From Sphacelaria rigidula (taxonomy: Eukaryota > Phaeophyceae > Sphacelariales), in contig CAXNAA020000516.1 of NCBI GenBank assembly GCA_964200075.2, positions 1 to 20,569 on the forward strand: a DNA stretch of 20,569 bases, given 5' to 3'. Both the position numbers and the translations under genes were made by a program. The stretch's first letter is position 1; each line of letters begins with the position of its first letter. Under the pieces are notes generated by a model. The model made no database searches, was not told where the DNA came from, and saw only the letters and a list, made by a program, of their open reading frames with translations. Of this stretch, positions 1 through 9,786 are shown piece by piece.

Positions 1-79
1 CAACAAGTTCGTTACCGTCGGCTGCATACGCTTTCACCGCCGCTTGTGCCGCTTCGACTGAGGGATACGCAAAACTCAT
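1..79 (-). CDS. Possible 5' end of an unrecognised gene, cut by the window edge
   Basis: A reading frame opens at the ATG complementary to 77-79 and stays open for 26 codons to the left edge of the window. The visible peptide begins MSFAYPSVEAAQAAVKAYA and is alanine-rich with an amphipathic, helix-like pattern. The start resembles the opening of FAR1/MULE-type DNA-binding or transposase N-termini, which often begin with a phenylalanine-x-serine stretch followed by a helix rich in Glu, Ala and Tyr. That likeness rests on pattern only and is weak. No function can be assigned from 26 residues. It is listed because its composition looks more protein-like than any other frame in the first 2 kb. 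Confidence 0.35.
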   Translation of the reverse strand, partial: MSFAYPSVEAAQAAVKAYAADGNELV

Positions 80-622
80 GCCTCTAGCTCCGCCTCTCAT
101 CCCACAGCGTTGCGTGACTCAGTCGCCTTGTGAACATGGCCACATACATGTATAGTGGGGTACATTTATTCCCGCATTTCCCACGAGCATGACATGTTCG
201 TGCTATCAACTAGGATTTACTGTAGGATGGTGGCCCAAAACAAATTCGGGGGATGGGAGGTCGGACCTGCACAAAATGCAAGTAAATGAAGAAAATTCGG
301 GGATCCGGCCCCGGAGAATATAGGCTTTATTTGGCTTCGAAGGCCTTTCTGTGGGCCAGGGACAGGGTACGCCAACTTTGCAGTGACTATCACTCCCGGC
401 AACAGCCCCCCCCCCACTGGTCGTTCTGATGTGGTCGATAAATTTCGCCTCGCCCTGATTGGACAGGTCGCTCCCAGACTTGTTTACTATTATTTTACTA
501 ACACGTGAACCTGGTGTTCGTGAGCTTCAGTCCCATCGGGATTAAAACGGCGTGAGGTTTTGCCGATGAGTGTTTTTTGGGTGAGCAACGTGAACCAGCC
601 TGTACGTATCGACATAAATGTT

Positions 623-650
623 GTATCGATACTCGTATCGATATCGATAC
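623..650. repeat. Overlapping GTATCGATAC palindromes
   Basis: The 10-base palindrome GTATCGATAC occurs twice, at 623-632 and, interrupted and overlapping, at 635-650. The tract therefore reads almost the same on both strands. It may be a short palindromic microsatellite or a cluster of binding sites. Nothing next to it indicates a promoter. Confidence 0.6.
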
Positions 651-931
651 ACGTTTATTTCTTTATTTTGCCAGGGGAGTGGTAGACAGCATATACATCG
701 TCCCCCCTTTTTCGCATGCCTCCGCCCACCGCCAACCACCCCAGTGCCCACCACCTCACAACCCACCACACCCCACATACAACACATACACATCATCCGC
801 GCACTGCACACCCACTTGTTGCGAACCACACCGGTCTGCAACATGAGCCGCCTTCAGACTTTCGGCTCTGTCGCCGACGGTAGCGCAGAGTCTGATGTCG
901 ACGTTTCTATCGTACAGTCTGTATCTGTGTC

Positions 932-955
932 TGTTGTTGTTGTTGTTGTTGTTGT
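932..955. repeat. TGT trinucleotide microsatellite
   Basis: About eight uninterrupted TGT/GTT triplets. On the plus strand they lie in an open frame at 618-1040, where they would encode a valine run. That frame shows no other protein-like character, so I read the tract as a plain microsatellite. Confidence 0.85.
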
Positions 956-1944
956 CTTCACATTAAAAGCCGTTCCGATATCTGCGCGGTACATTGGTAC
1001 TGGGCATCTTATGCGGACGCCTTCCGTGGTCACAGGCTAGCAGAAGAAACCAAAGGGTCTGCTACGGCGTTTGTCTGCTACTGAATACTCGTGATGAGTG
1101 CGTTTGCTGTGCGCAGTGCGCAGAGTCGAGGTAAATACTCTCATTCGATTGAAAAATGACGGAATGGTGGCCACGAAATATACGTTTGTTCATCACCGGC
1201 TTGAACAACACACTTTGTATCACTCATCACACCTGGTGTTGTGATAAACTTTTGTACTTCCTTTTGCTTCTTGCCTCTTGCACGATGAAGAACAAATGGT
1301 ACATGGTTGGGGAGAACCGGAGAAGAGAATATTGAGCTTTGGTATTTCACATACACAAAACATTGAAATGTCTTTAGTTTCGATCTGGCAGTGGGGGGTC
1401 ACGCAGACAAAACGGAGTCGGTCACGCCACCAGTCGTGAGAGATGGGGGAGAGTGCAAGATCATGTTTTCATACGACTACACTCTGCACCAGGCGCTGGT
1501 TGTACTGAGGCAAACTGAAAGTGTGCCCAGATCATCATGGTTGAGGTGGTCATGCGGTAGTGACCAGCTGGACCTGTTTTCATTATTCTCACAGGGCGCA
1601 CACATGAAACTCGGAGGTGTACCTGGGTGGACACTTAGTTTTTCCCGATATCGAACGATATCCCCTTCGCATTTGGTGTTTCCCCAGATTCTTTTTCTCA
1701 CCGTCGGCAGTATATACTGCAAGACATCTCCTCCTCCTCCGCCAGGTGGGTCCTTTAGCGGAACCGCAATCTCTCCTCGTGTCTTCCGAAAGAACTTTAC
1801 TGTCTGTACGCATACGCCGTTCTGGGCAAGCTGTTACCGCAAATCATGCACAGGAGTTCTGACCTAACGTGTGAATGGGCTGCCAGAGATGATTCCTGAC
1901 TCTGGGCGAGAATATGGTGAAGCTCTATCATAGACCATATCGAT

Positions 1945-1990
1945 CCTCCATCCGGCCCTGGCGCGGCCGTCCGGAGCGCCGGGCCGGAGG
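1945..1990. repeat. GC-rich imperfect hairpin
   Basis: The arm TCCGGCCCTGGCGC (1951-1964) pairs with GCGCCGGGCCGGA (1976-1988) apart from one bulged base. The loop is about 11 bases and is itself GC-rich. No T-run follows and no gene ends nearby, so a terminator role is unsupported. It lies 24 bases before the inverted-repeat element at 2014. Confidence 0.45.
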
Positions 1991-2013
1991 AAGCTAAGGG
2001 ATTTGATCTACCT

Positions 2014-2228
2014 TGTAATGTATGGGAGGACCGCGTGCTTAAGGGACCGCATTGAAGTTGAGACATCCTTACGTATAGTTAGGGTGAGGGTTAGAGTTAG
2101 AGTTCGCGTTATGGTCAGGAGCGCGGTCCTTGTAAGGACTGGCCCGATTGGTTTTGAAAAACGTCGATCCTGGGGTGTTTTCAACTACGACGCGGTCCCC
2201 TAAGCACGCGGTCCTCCGACGTATTACA
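2014..2228. mobile_element. MITE-like inverted-repeat element, family 1, copy A (215 bp)
   Basis: The element starts with TGTAAT and ends with ATTACA. Extended terminal inverted repeats follow: the left arm holds GGAGGACCGCGTGCTTA plus GGGACCGC, and the right arm is the complement. Each arm shows about 50 bases of recognisable pairing. The centre has a degenerate telomere-like tract (TTAGGG, GAGGGTTAGAG) at about 2078-2110, followed by a block ending in CGATCCTGGGGTGTTTTC. The copy at 14680-14892 matches across nearly its whole length. It codes for nothing and would need enzymes from elsewhere to move. I see no clear target-site duplication, so the exact ends are inferred from the shared termini of the two copies. 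Confidence 0.8.
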
Positions 2229-3157
2229 TACTCTCTTCTCCCTGTGTGTGGGGAATATGCGGTGATGAGCAACGCGAAATCCTTTTCGACATTACAGTTC
2301 CAGTATATTGGTGTCAACGGTGCAACATCATATGTATGACATAATACCTGTAGGGCAAGACCGACGTGTGTAAGTGCTGCAGGAGACATGTGCAGGTGAC
2401 AGATACTGTACAGGAAGCAGAAGCAATTACTTGCTATACGGGGTCAATCGAACATACACGATGTCAACGGATAAACGGACCCACCCCAGATGTTAGCAGT
2501 TTTTAGAGGGTTGACCGCAACCTCAGCCCGTCGTTTCATCACACCGATTACGCAGGTTATGCGATTTATACCCACCTGAACCTCCGGGGACTTTCGTTGC
2601 CACTTGAACGAGGCGCTCGCGAGGCAGCTCCAGCTACCTCGAGCTCTTCTCGCTGCGAGGGAGACGCAATCCCTCTCAACCAGGACGAGATGCGATAGAC
2701 CATGCTCCCATAACCGTGAAAGTCTAGCACGCCGTCTAACACCAGCACAGTGCGGGCCAGCGCTAGTATGAAAAAAGTGATGCCGATATCTCCGATGACT
2801 TTTCCCATCTCCTTGCCTTGTGAGCGTAGAACGTCTTGTTTTTTCTTGGGATGATGGCGAAAAGGTTGATGAGACGGGCTACAGGGGCCGCGGAAAGGCT
2901 TCAACAGTGATACAAAGAGGAAGGGTGTACTACGGTTATGCGTCCATACACGTCTCACGTGGTGTCTGATGATACTGGGACTTCCACTTTAGATATGTCG
3001 CTTGATGCGGTTGGGGTCGACGCAACAGTATCGGCGGCCCCAGGTATTGGGTGCTCTGCGTGGATTGAAAGGATATTTCGGAGCGATACGCGCGAATCCG
3101 AACCGTTTTCCCATCTCCAAATCACACAATTACTGTACAGACGGTTTCGCGCGGTTG

Positions 3158-3199
3158 GTATTTTCCAGCCGTGTTTTGAAGAAAACGACTGGAAAATAC
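3158..3199. repeat. Strong hairpin of about 18 bp with a GAAG loop
   Basis: The arm GTATTTTCCAGCCGTGTTTT pairs with AAAACGACTGGAAAATAC across a four-base loop, with one mismatch-type pair and one bulge. Weaker pairing continues outwards, with TGTACAGACG near 3134 against CGTTTGTACA near 3218. The hairpin sits inside a 95-codon plus-strand open frame (2938-3225), which makes that frame less likely to be a real gene. It may be a small foldback insertion or a structured RNA. Confidence 0.65.
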
Positions 3200-3495
3200 A
3201 CGTACTGTCGTTTGTACAAGAATAACAAAACCATTTATTACGTTTCACATTTTATTCCGGTCGTATCTTGGTTGGCACTTTTTTATCGATGAAAAAAATG
3301 GGGCGGTGGAATCGATTTGAGCGAAACCCGCTCGTTTTCGTCGAGTTGGGCCCAAGCGAATTGTCAAGCTTTCGATCGAAAAAACATTGAAATTCGTGCA
3401 ACGGTCACTCATACCTTGCACAGTAGTCTATACTGTCTGCACTGCTTGCAAGCAGCGTTTTGAGTGCGCGTGTGTACGTGTTTCGTACCGGAGGG

Positions 3496-3504
3496 TATAA
3501 AATA
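3496..3504 (+). promoter_or_regulatory. TATA-box-like site upstream of a short ORF
   Basis: A close match to the eukaryotic TATA box, TATAAAATA, lies in a GC-richer setting. The first ATG downstream is at 3562, about 60 bases away, which leaves room for a start site and a short leader. That ATG opens only 35 codons (3562-3669). A real polymerase II promoter here would drive either a tiny peptide, a spliced gene or a non-coding RNA. A chance match is also possible. Confidence 0.3.
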
Positions 3505-4343
3505 GGAGCGGGCAACTCGCATCGGAGACAACCCAAGATTTATCAGTTCGCTCTACTTACAATGCGACGTGGAGGAGACTTCAGCAGAGTGCAGCTTAGT
3601 GCTGCCTGCACTGTCCATGAGAATGCACGCAACTCGGTTGCCCACCGTACCACGCAGTTCTGTCGCTGATCTCTACCATGAAAGAAGATGCGCAATTTCT
3701 CGTCGACAAAAAATAAACAGAGCGTACCCAACTACTGCAGTGTATATGTCTCTGTGCTTAACTAGTGCCCTACGCTGCAGGGTAACGGTGGTGGCTGAGA
3801 ATGAGATGGATGGGGTTTGCACGGTCCTGTGAGCAGGTGTAATCTGGCGTGATGGTCTATAACGTAGGAGTCAAGTGCTGCTTCGTGCCTTTCGACAGCA
3901 TATTTTCGATCAAAAATGATTTTTCTGTGTATTTCAAAAGCTGTCTCCGCGCGTCACTTCTTGTAATTTTGAGTAGCGGTGGACTTATCAGATCGGCAAA
4001 AAAGGAACGACCGCACTTTTTCGATCAAAAAGGAAGTGCCAAGATCATGTCCTGACAGCGCTTTTTGGCCGCCAATAAGGGAATATGGCCACCACACGTC
4101 TTTCACACTTTGCATCGCCCCACCGAGATAAGTCTAACCCCCTTTCCCGACTCGGTCGGCGTCAAAGTTGTCGAGAACGGCCTCCGGACAAAAACACGGC
4201 TGAAAAGGATGTGCATGTGTGCAGGAATTTCCACGAGCCGTTCTCGAAGCCTCGAAGCCAAGCGAATCGAAAAGGTGGGTTAGACTTCGTCTAGGGAACA
4301 CTTTGCACCTTCCCTTGCCTGAGGGTTCTCCGTTTGCCTTCGT

Positions 4344-4379
4344 CGGGGTTGGGGTTGGGGTTTGGGTTGGAGTTGGAGT
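4344..4379 (+). repeat. Degenerate telomere-like G/T tract
   Basis: A run of GGGGTT, GGGTTT and GGAGTT units directly abuts the left tip of the foldback element at 4380. Similar but internal tracts occur in both family 1 elements (near 2078-2110 and 14735-14785). The units are irregular and the tract is only about 36 bases, so this is not a chromosome end. Confidence 0.75.
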
Positions 4380-5027
4380 TAGAATGCGTGTTGGGACCGC
4401 GTGCTTTTTGGACAGTATCGGAATTTGAATATTCCAGGACCGACGTGTGGGGAGGAGCCCACGGACCTCATGAACGCAGGGAACGCGCCCCGAGCAAAGC
4501 TGTGTTCAGGAGGCGAACAGTCTGCCCGCTGAACCACTTAGCGCTCACAATATCAGTGGGTAAAATGCTTGCTCATTGGTTCAATGGGCAAATTGTTTAT
4601 TCAATGATCCAATGCGTAAGCTGTTTGCTCACATGGTTCAGTCGATAAACCGTTCGCTTCCTGAACCAACTGCAAAGCATATTATGCGGTACGAGTCACG
4701 ATGGGATCGCTTGTGGAAGGAAATTTTCGATTTTTTTACCTGTGAATAGTGGGGCTTTACGAGGGACAGGTAGCTCCGGAGATTAGTGAGTAACATGTCG
4801 GGACGGACCCCCTGCATATCTTTCGTTTAGGAAGCGAACGGTTTACACATTGAAGAAGTGAGCGCTCGCTGGTTCAATGGGTGAGCCGTTCACTTCCTGC
4901 ACACAGGCTTGCTCCGGGACGATCCCTGCAGTCATGAGATCCGTGCGCTCCCCCCGACACGTCGATCCTGGTGTGTTGAAATTCCGATGGGGTCCTAAAA
5001 GCACGCGGGCATAACACACGCATCACA
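4380..5027. mobile_element. Foldback element with 169-bp inverted arms (648 bp)
   Basis: The left arm (4380-4548) and right arm (4859-5027) are inverted copies of each other with scattered substitutions. Both carry, from the tip inwards, ATGCGTG, a CCGCGTGCTTTT block, CGGAATTT, a GACGTGT-GGGGGAG block, CTCATGA, and an inner end of GCGCTCAC. The middle (4549-4858) holds a 28-29-bp tandem repeat. The tips resemble the terminal repeats of family 1 (TGTGATGCGTG, CCGCGTGCTT, CGATCCTGG), so the two groups probably share a transposase source. No transposase is encoded. The left tip is slightly eroded relative to the right. Confidence 0.8.
4557..4670 (+). repeat. 28-29-bp tandem repeat, four units
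   Basis: Units lie at 4557-4584, 4585-4612, 4613-4641 and 4642-4670. Each begins with a TGGGTAAA-like block, has GTTTGCTCA in the middle and ends with TGGTTCAA or a variant. Related single units appear in the right arm near 4870-4900 (GGTTCAATGGGTGAGCCGTT) and, inverted, in the left arm near 4506-4540. The arms therefore seem to have captured ends of the same array. The units are head to tail with no spacers, so this is not a CRISPR array. Confidence 0.75.
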
Positions 5028-5300
5028 AAAGTAGTAGCTGTTTTGTTCCGGATTTTCCGATTTTTTCGGGGAAAAAACTTCCTCCCTGAAAAATGTGACA
5101 GCAGATTCCTCAATCAGGTAGGAATGTATAAGCAATGAAAACTGCTGCATTTTTTCTCTAAAAATCTAGTTTGTTTTGGAGGCAGCAACATTTTCGTTTA
5201 CTGTACCCCTCTTGGGACCGGGCCTGCAGAACGACCAATGAGGCTGGTTAGGAATGACCTGTCTGGCGTCTGAACGAAACAGTGGCGTGTTGCTGAAACC

Positions 5301-5630
5301 CCGCGTAGTATGTAACGGCAGGTTTATGAGGAAGATCGAAAGTTTCATCTAATCTATTTTGAGGTGCAGGGTGTGCATTAGGCAATGTACATGTGATGTA
5401 GCAAGCAGTATGGATCGCGGTTGATTGAAGAGAGCTTTCAACAGGATGCGGCGACCGGCGGGCCGCCCGCCATTTGTGGCTTGCATAGGGTGAGGGGGTA
5501 GAACACAGATAAGGGCCATCAATCCAGGATCCCCTGCCCCCTACCACTGCTCCAATCATGCATGCAATTATACTGAAACCTACGGCTTGGTGTGACTTGG
5601 CGACAAGGTGTACCCCACTGTACTGTACTA
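5301..5630 (-). repeat. Right terminal repeat of the DIRS-like element (permuted)
   Basis: Read on the minus strand this is a block Y (5630 to about 5495) followed by a block X (5484 to 5301). The same two blocks occur near 14914-15223 in the opposite orientation relative to the element and in the other order (X then Y on the plus strand). Shared landmarks in X are GGGCGGCCCGCCGGTCGCC, GCATCCTGTTGAAAGCT and CTTTCGATCTTCCTCATAA. In Y they are TAGTACAGTAC, TTTCAGTATAAT and GCATGCATGATTGGAGCAG. The recombinase gene ends about 210 bases inside this repeat. Inverted and split termini are a hallmark of DIRS-type retrotransposons. Assigning these repeats as the element ends is an inference from position. 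Confidence 0.65.
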
Positions 5631-5843
5631 TACTAGTGTATCTTCATGCCTACTCTTCTCGTCAATTAGTATGGGATGAATCTGTGGGTGCACCATCCGC
5701 GCCTGGTGTATCCCCTCCGCCTGTACTCGTCTAAGTTGACCATACCGATTTTAGTTACTCTTGTTAGCTCAATCGTTTGGTGACTCAGTTCATTCCTCTT
5801 TCGGGTACGGTCCTCGATGTTCTTATCGCACCTGCTGGTCTCT

Positions 5844-7312
5844 CTATGTGTACATGGGTTGTTTCCCGAAGGCTGGCCAAGACTTAATCTGTTCCTGTAA
5901 TGGGAACTCGTTAATTTCTCTGCACTGAGCTTCTGAGACGCGTTCGATCATTCGGTTTTCGACTGTTCCGGGATCTACCACTTCCATCAATCTCATGTAT
6001 CTCCACGCCGTGCTCGGTCTTCTCCAGAAAGCCTTCTGCATTATCGTCTTCAAATCGTCGCCTGCCAAGGCACGGGAGACGGCGCCGCCCGAGCGAAACG
6101 AATGCATAGAGAACGGGCACTTTATTCCAGCATCCTTTCCTCGTTGTCTGAGGATCGCCGTCATCTGAGCGGCCGGCATCGGTGTCGAACCTCGTTTCGG
6201 GGTTTTGTCGACGTGTCAATCTGGGGAAAGAGATAGCCTTGGGCCATATTCCAACCCATTGATGTCCCCACCTTCACCCATTGCTCCACTGCTCGGACAG
6301 GGCATGTCGCGGGGTAGAGCTCATCGTACGGTACAGTGAGTAGATGGTCTGCGCCTCCTCGTAGTGTTTTCCCTCATTGGAAGTTGAACATGAAACCACT
6401 GTGGTTGGGGAGTCTGAGAATGCGTTGGATGAGGGTCCTCGTGAGCTCGTCGCCGCGCTTACTGTTGCTAAATGCTACTGTGAACAGGGCGATGTCTCGG
6501 GCCAGGAGTACCTGCTCCTTCGCGTCTCTAGTACATTGTAGAGCTGACCTCAATGGGGTGACCAATTCAAGGAGGTGGCTGTGTAGTAGAATCGGTGCTT
6601 GTTTTACTAGCACTCCAGCTTTCTTCTGTTCTTCTCTGGTGAACCTCGTATATTGTGCCACGAGGTTGCTGCGGACTGGGTTTCCTATCCGTAGTGCATC
6701 GCTCCAGTCGGAGTTCGTTCCGAGCTCGTTCTCGAAGGCCATCGCTAGTTTCGACGTATAATTCGTCCGTAAGGAATCGTGTGCGTATCTATAGGTACAT
6801 TCCCCTTGTTTCGTTGAGCAATCGATGAGTCCGGGGGTACCTCCTGCAGCGCAGTGTCTAGCATGTACTGGCGTACGTCCTTTCCCACATGCATCAAGCC
6901 AGCACAGAAAGGCTGCAACGTCGGTCGGTTGCGCTGCTGTCCAATATTTGGGGCCGGACCCGGGCCGTGAAGCTAAGAATCTAGTAAATAATTCTGTAGT
7001 AGAATCCTGTCTCTTTGCTGAGGCTGACGCTGCCATGGCTAGCGTAAACTGCATGTATCGTTTCTGTATAGCTTCCTCATCGATTTTTAATGTCGCCTCT
7101 TGCGTTACTCTCGTAGCTAGTATCGAACTCCTTATGCCGCACCATTGACAATATTGAAAGTCTTCGTCGTTCTTCCCATGGCAGTCGGGGCATAGCACTC
7201 TCGCTCGCGAGGCGGAGACTCGAGTCATACTCGAGCTGTGGCTGGGCGGGTTGCGCTTGTGGCCTAGGTGGGCGAGCATCGTTGTTATCCGTACTAGTAA
7301 CGGTTGCACCAA
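5844..7312 (-). pseudogene. Tyrosine recombinase of a DIRS-like retrotransposon (broken)
   Basis: Such recombinases insert the element's circular DNA by cutting and rejoining strands through a tyrosine. The first piece (7312-6374, true ATG probably at 7279) has a zinc-ribbon-like C-x2-C-x10-C-x2-C pattern at residues 41-58 (counted from 7312), a long helical core-binding-like region, and the catalytic box I arginine in SKRGDEL near residue 286. A TGA at 6374-6376 ends it. In-frame sequence beyond the stop (starting GKTLRGG) still looks like recombinase. A frameshift at about 6190-6235 then leads to a second piece (6179-5844), which carries HSFR (box II His and Arg, residues 26-29), a Trp at 52 and the candidate nucleophile Tyr at 61 in TAWRYMRL. 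All catalytic residues are thus visible, but the gene is interrupted at least twice. Confidence 0.85.
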
Positions 7313-7467
7313 AGCGAGAGCGCCTGGATGTGTTGGAATGGTCGCGCGATAAGAGCATTCGTCAGGTGGTTCTCGGATACTTCTCGTGTGGTAATTGTCG
7401 TCTTAGAGGGTAGAGCATCTCTTGTGAAACTTTGCAATGAAGGGTCATGCCGAATATCATTCATTCA

Positions 7468-8862
7468 TCAGGCTTGGAACTCTACTTCAACTGCGTGCAT
7501 TTCCCATTCATGAAATACGAACGCCTCCTGTCCTCGTTGATGGTGGGTACGAAAGCACTGCCTATTCTCCCCTTTTCTAGATACAAGCTTGGAAAGTACA
7601 ACTGCTTCTGTGAGCATAGGGTACCACGACGCCGGTCTCGCTGGAACCACTACCATCGCACGGGCGTGGCAATCTGCGATGTGCTGAAGCACTACTCCGA
7701 CCATCACCGGGGGCGGGAAACAAAACCCGAAGCATGGCTGCGTCCGATATGACGAGCGGCTAACGTCATAGCTAAGGACGTCTACCCCGTGTGATCCTGC
7801 TGTATGATACCTCGAGTAAAAAGGCAGAGCTGTTCCTCCACCCGGTGCATTCATTGGAATCTTTTGGGCTGATGCTGTGGATGGCATGAGGTCCATGTCG
7901 AACCCACCCCACTCAAACCATAACTGGTCAAAATATTCTGCTCTCAGTCGCACGTGCTCGTTGGCCCCTGGTCTTGAGAGGCTGTCTGCCTCTGAGTTCG
8001 TCTTTGAGTCTACCCATCGTAACGTGAGTGTGAAGTCTGGTCTGATTTGCATCCAGAAGAGCTGTTGGATGAGGGTGTGCATGCGTTCATCCCTGGTCTT
8101 ACTTTTCTTGAAGGCGTGGTACATGGTTTTGTTGTCGACATCTAGTGACTGACTAGTCACCGCCACTTGATCAGCTTGCTCTAAGCAGAACAGTCTAAGG
8201 GCCTCGTGCAGTGCGAACGTTTCCTTGACATTGATGTGTGCTGTCACCCATTCGGCGGGAAAATCGGCGGCCGCTGTAAAGGCGACGCCAGGGGGGCCTC
8301 GAACAATGCCCCCCCATGCAAGTGAGGAGGCATCTGTGGCGCCGTTTATGGCGATGATGTGGCGACCAGGGCTGTACCAGGCCGCCCCATTCATGTTGTC
8401 TCGGAGTTTCCGCCATGTAGCTATCTCGTTTCGAATATCACCATTGACAGAGAGCGCTACCGTTGCTGTGATATGTTTTCCTCTCGTTTTTCTGTATATC
8501 GCGATCTGTTTGTACATGTGAAACGTGTACAAGCTGGCTGCTGGTACTGCAACTGGGATGCTTGTGCACTTCCCCGCCAGCTTCCCAAGCATGGTGAACG
8601 TGATGGTTCCGGTAGCAAGGGCGTCGTCCAAGATGCGCTTTAACTTGACGAGCTTATCTTCGGGGACTTCGAACCGGCAGTTGTCTGTGTCGAACAGAAT
8701 TCCCAAGAACATAATTTTCGTAGTGGGTTTTAGCTGGCATTCCGAGATGGACATGAAGTATCCACAGTGATAGAAGACTGACAGCGCCACGAGGGCTGCT
8801 GAGCTTGCTGCCTGTTTCTGCGTGTTAGATGGGTCATGTTTTGTCGAGCGGACTCCCGTCAG
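7468..8862 (-). pseudogene. RT thumb, RNase H and Dam-like methyltransferase part of DIRS-like pol
   Basis: This is one long frame, continuous with the RT frame upstream except for the TGA at 8863-8865. Numbered from 8790, residues 1-50 hold the end of the RT palm (KIMFLGILFDT) and residues 60-95 the thumb. RNase H follows, with the expected four acidic residues at D153 (GATDASS), E190 (VKETFAL), D219 (DVDN) and D269 (EADSLSR). Residues 290-395 match the layout of the Dam-like adenine methyltransferase domain found in DIRS elements: FDMD, YSRYH, GVDVL, the FPPP turn at 358-361 that stands where NPPY/DPPW lies, then VVVPARPASWYP. RNase H removes the RNA strand during copying; the role of the methyltransferase domain is not settled. 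This stretch of 440 codons has no stop and is the best-preserved part of the element. Confidence 0.88.
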
Positions 8863-9786
8863 TCAGAAATTGTCGATCCACGCCAGTACTGGTACATGTC
8901 GGGATCGTAGGTATTGTGCCACCGCCTCGCTCAGGGTGTGGTAGATGTAGGGGGAACTGCACCAACCAAAACAGAGGACAGCCCAGACGTAATATTCGCC
9001 CTTCCACTGAACACCGAAGTATTCCCATGATGTGGGGTCGAGGGGCACATGGTGAAAACCTGATTTGTTGTCCATCGTAACCTGGTAAGCGCCTTGCCAC
9101 GAGCATTGGGCCACCTTTCCTACTCCGTCCATCTTGAACGGCATATCCTTGCACATGAGGTTCAGCCAACGGCCGTCCCAGATTGATCGTGGTTTCGACG
9201 GTTCTACTCCGAGCGGGAGTGACGTGCGTGGCTAGGGTTGTGCGTGAACGTCAGCTATCTCCGCCCATCGCACCGCGCGGCCTTTATCGACAGGTTTTCT
9301 GATCTCGCAGTCGACAAACAGTTCGTGTTCTGGATTCACGTGGTTGGGTAACTCCACACCCGTGAGGTCGGCGCCGTGAAAGAGGCGTCCTTAGAAACTT
9401 CCTGTCGTTGATTTGTCGACGAATGTGTGTATGTCCACACCGTTAATCCACGACAATAACAAGTCGGGTTGCATGTGGTCCTTTAGAATGACCTCTTTCC
9501 AGAACGGGACTGCCGTGCTCAGATGTCCTGGAACAAAGTCTTTCTCGTTGTATATGGGGGCTTGTCCCGGGGCTTGGGGCGGTTCTCCTGATTCCCAGCC
9601 TTCCTGGATCTGGTTCGCAGAGGGATCCTGGATCATGCACTCGCTATGGGCTGAAGCTCGATTCCCTTGTATATCCGTTTGGTCCGTACAAAAATATGTA
9701 TGCACCGCGTTCGTACGTCTGGATCTTTCTGCCAGAAACGCTATCAGGCCTGGTTGGTCCTGTAGACGCGTATAGCAAACAATCAA
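8863..9786 (-). pseudogene. Reverse transcriptase N-terminal half, DIRS-like (three in-frame stops)
   Basis: RT copies the element RNA into DNA. The frame runs from about 9786 in phase with the RNase H part. It carries in-frame stops TAA at 9391-9393, TAG at 9232-9234 and TGA at 8863-8865. The region just before the first stop has the FWKEV ... LLLSWINGVDIHTFV layout typical of the segment before the RT fingers in DIRS elements. After the second stop come PLGVEPSKPRSIWDGRWLN (fingers) and the first palm aspartate in TMDNKSGFHHVPL. The second catalytic motif reads AWIDNF where YxDD-like motifs have two aspartates, so the second Asp is Asn, and the stop follows directly. No conventional start codon is secure; 9786 is only where the frame can be followed to. 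Confidence 0.85.

Larger units (their letters stand above)
80..2013. other. Gene-poor stretch with simple repeats
   Basis: No recognisable gene was found. The longest open frame is a 158-codon one at 1391-1867 (plus); it has no known domain, a proline run, and overlapping open frames on the other strand, so it is probably chance. Visible structure includes a run of C near 406-416, overlapping TATCGATA palindromes at 623-650, a CA/CC-rich tract at about 715-840, a TGT triplet run at 932-955 and a perfect 14-bp palindrome GCAGTATATACTGC at 1707-1720. Confidence 0.6.
2229..4343. other. No recognised gene; hairpin and lone promoter-like site
   Basis: Open frames of 60-130 codons occur on both strands, for example 2566-2958 (minus, 130 codons, with one hydrophobic stretch) and 2938-3225 (plus, 95 codons). 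None shows a known domain, a conserved motif or a chain of frames. A hairpin at 3158-3199 and a TATA-like site at 3496-3504 are listed separately. The motif TCGATCAAAAA occurs at about 3906 and 4020, with a similar TCGATCGAAAAA near 3371, in an AT-richer patch. Confidence 0.5.

Noticed and set aside
1391-1867. 158-codon plus-strand frame as a protein gene
   Set aside because: Low-complexity stretches, competing frames on both strands and no domain; treated as chance.
4344-4379. True telomere or subtelomere
   Set aside because: Only about 36 bases of irregular G/T units, and similar tracts lie inside small transposons.
4557-4670. CRISPR-like array of 28-29-bp repeats
   Set aside because: The units follow each other directly with no spacers, diverge from one another and sit inside a eukaryotic foldback element.
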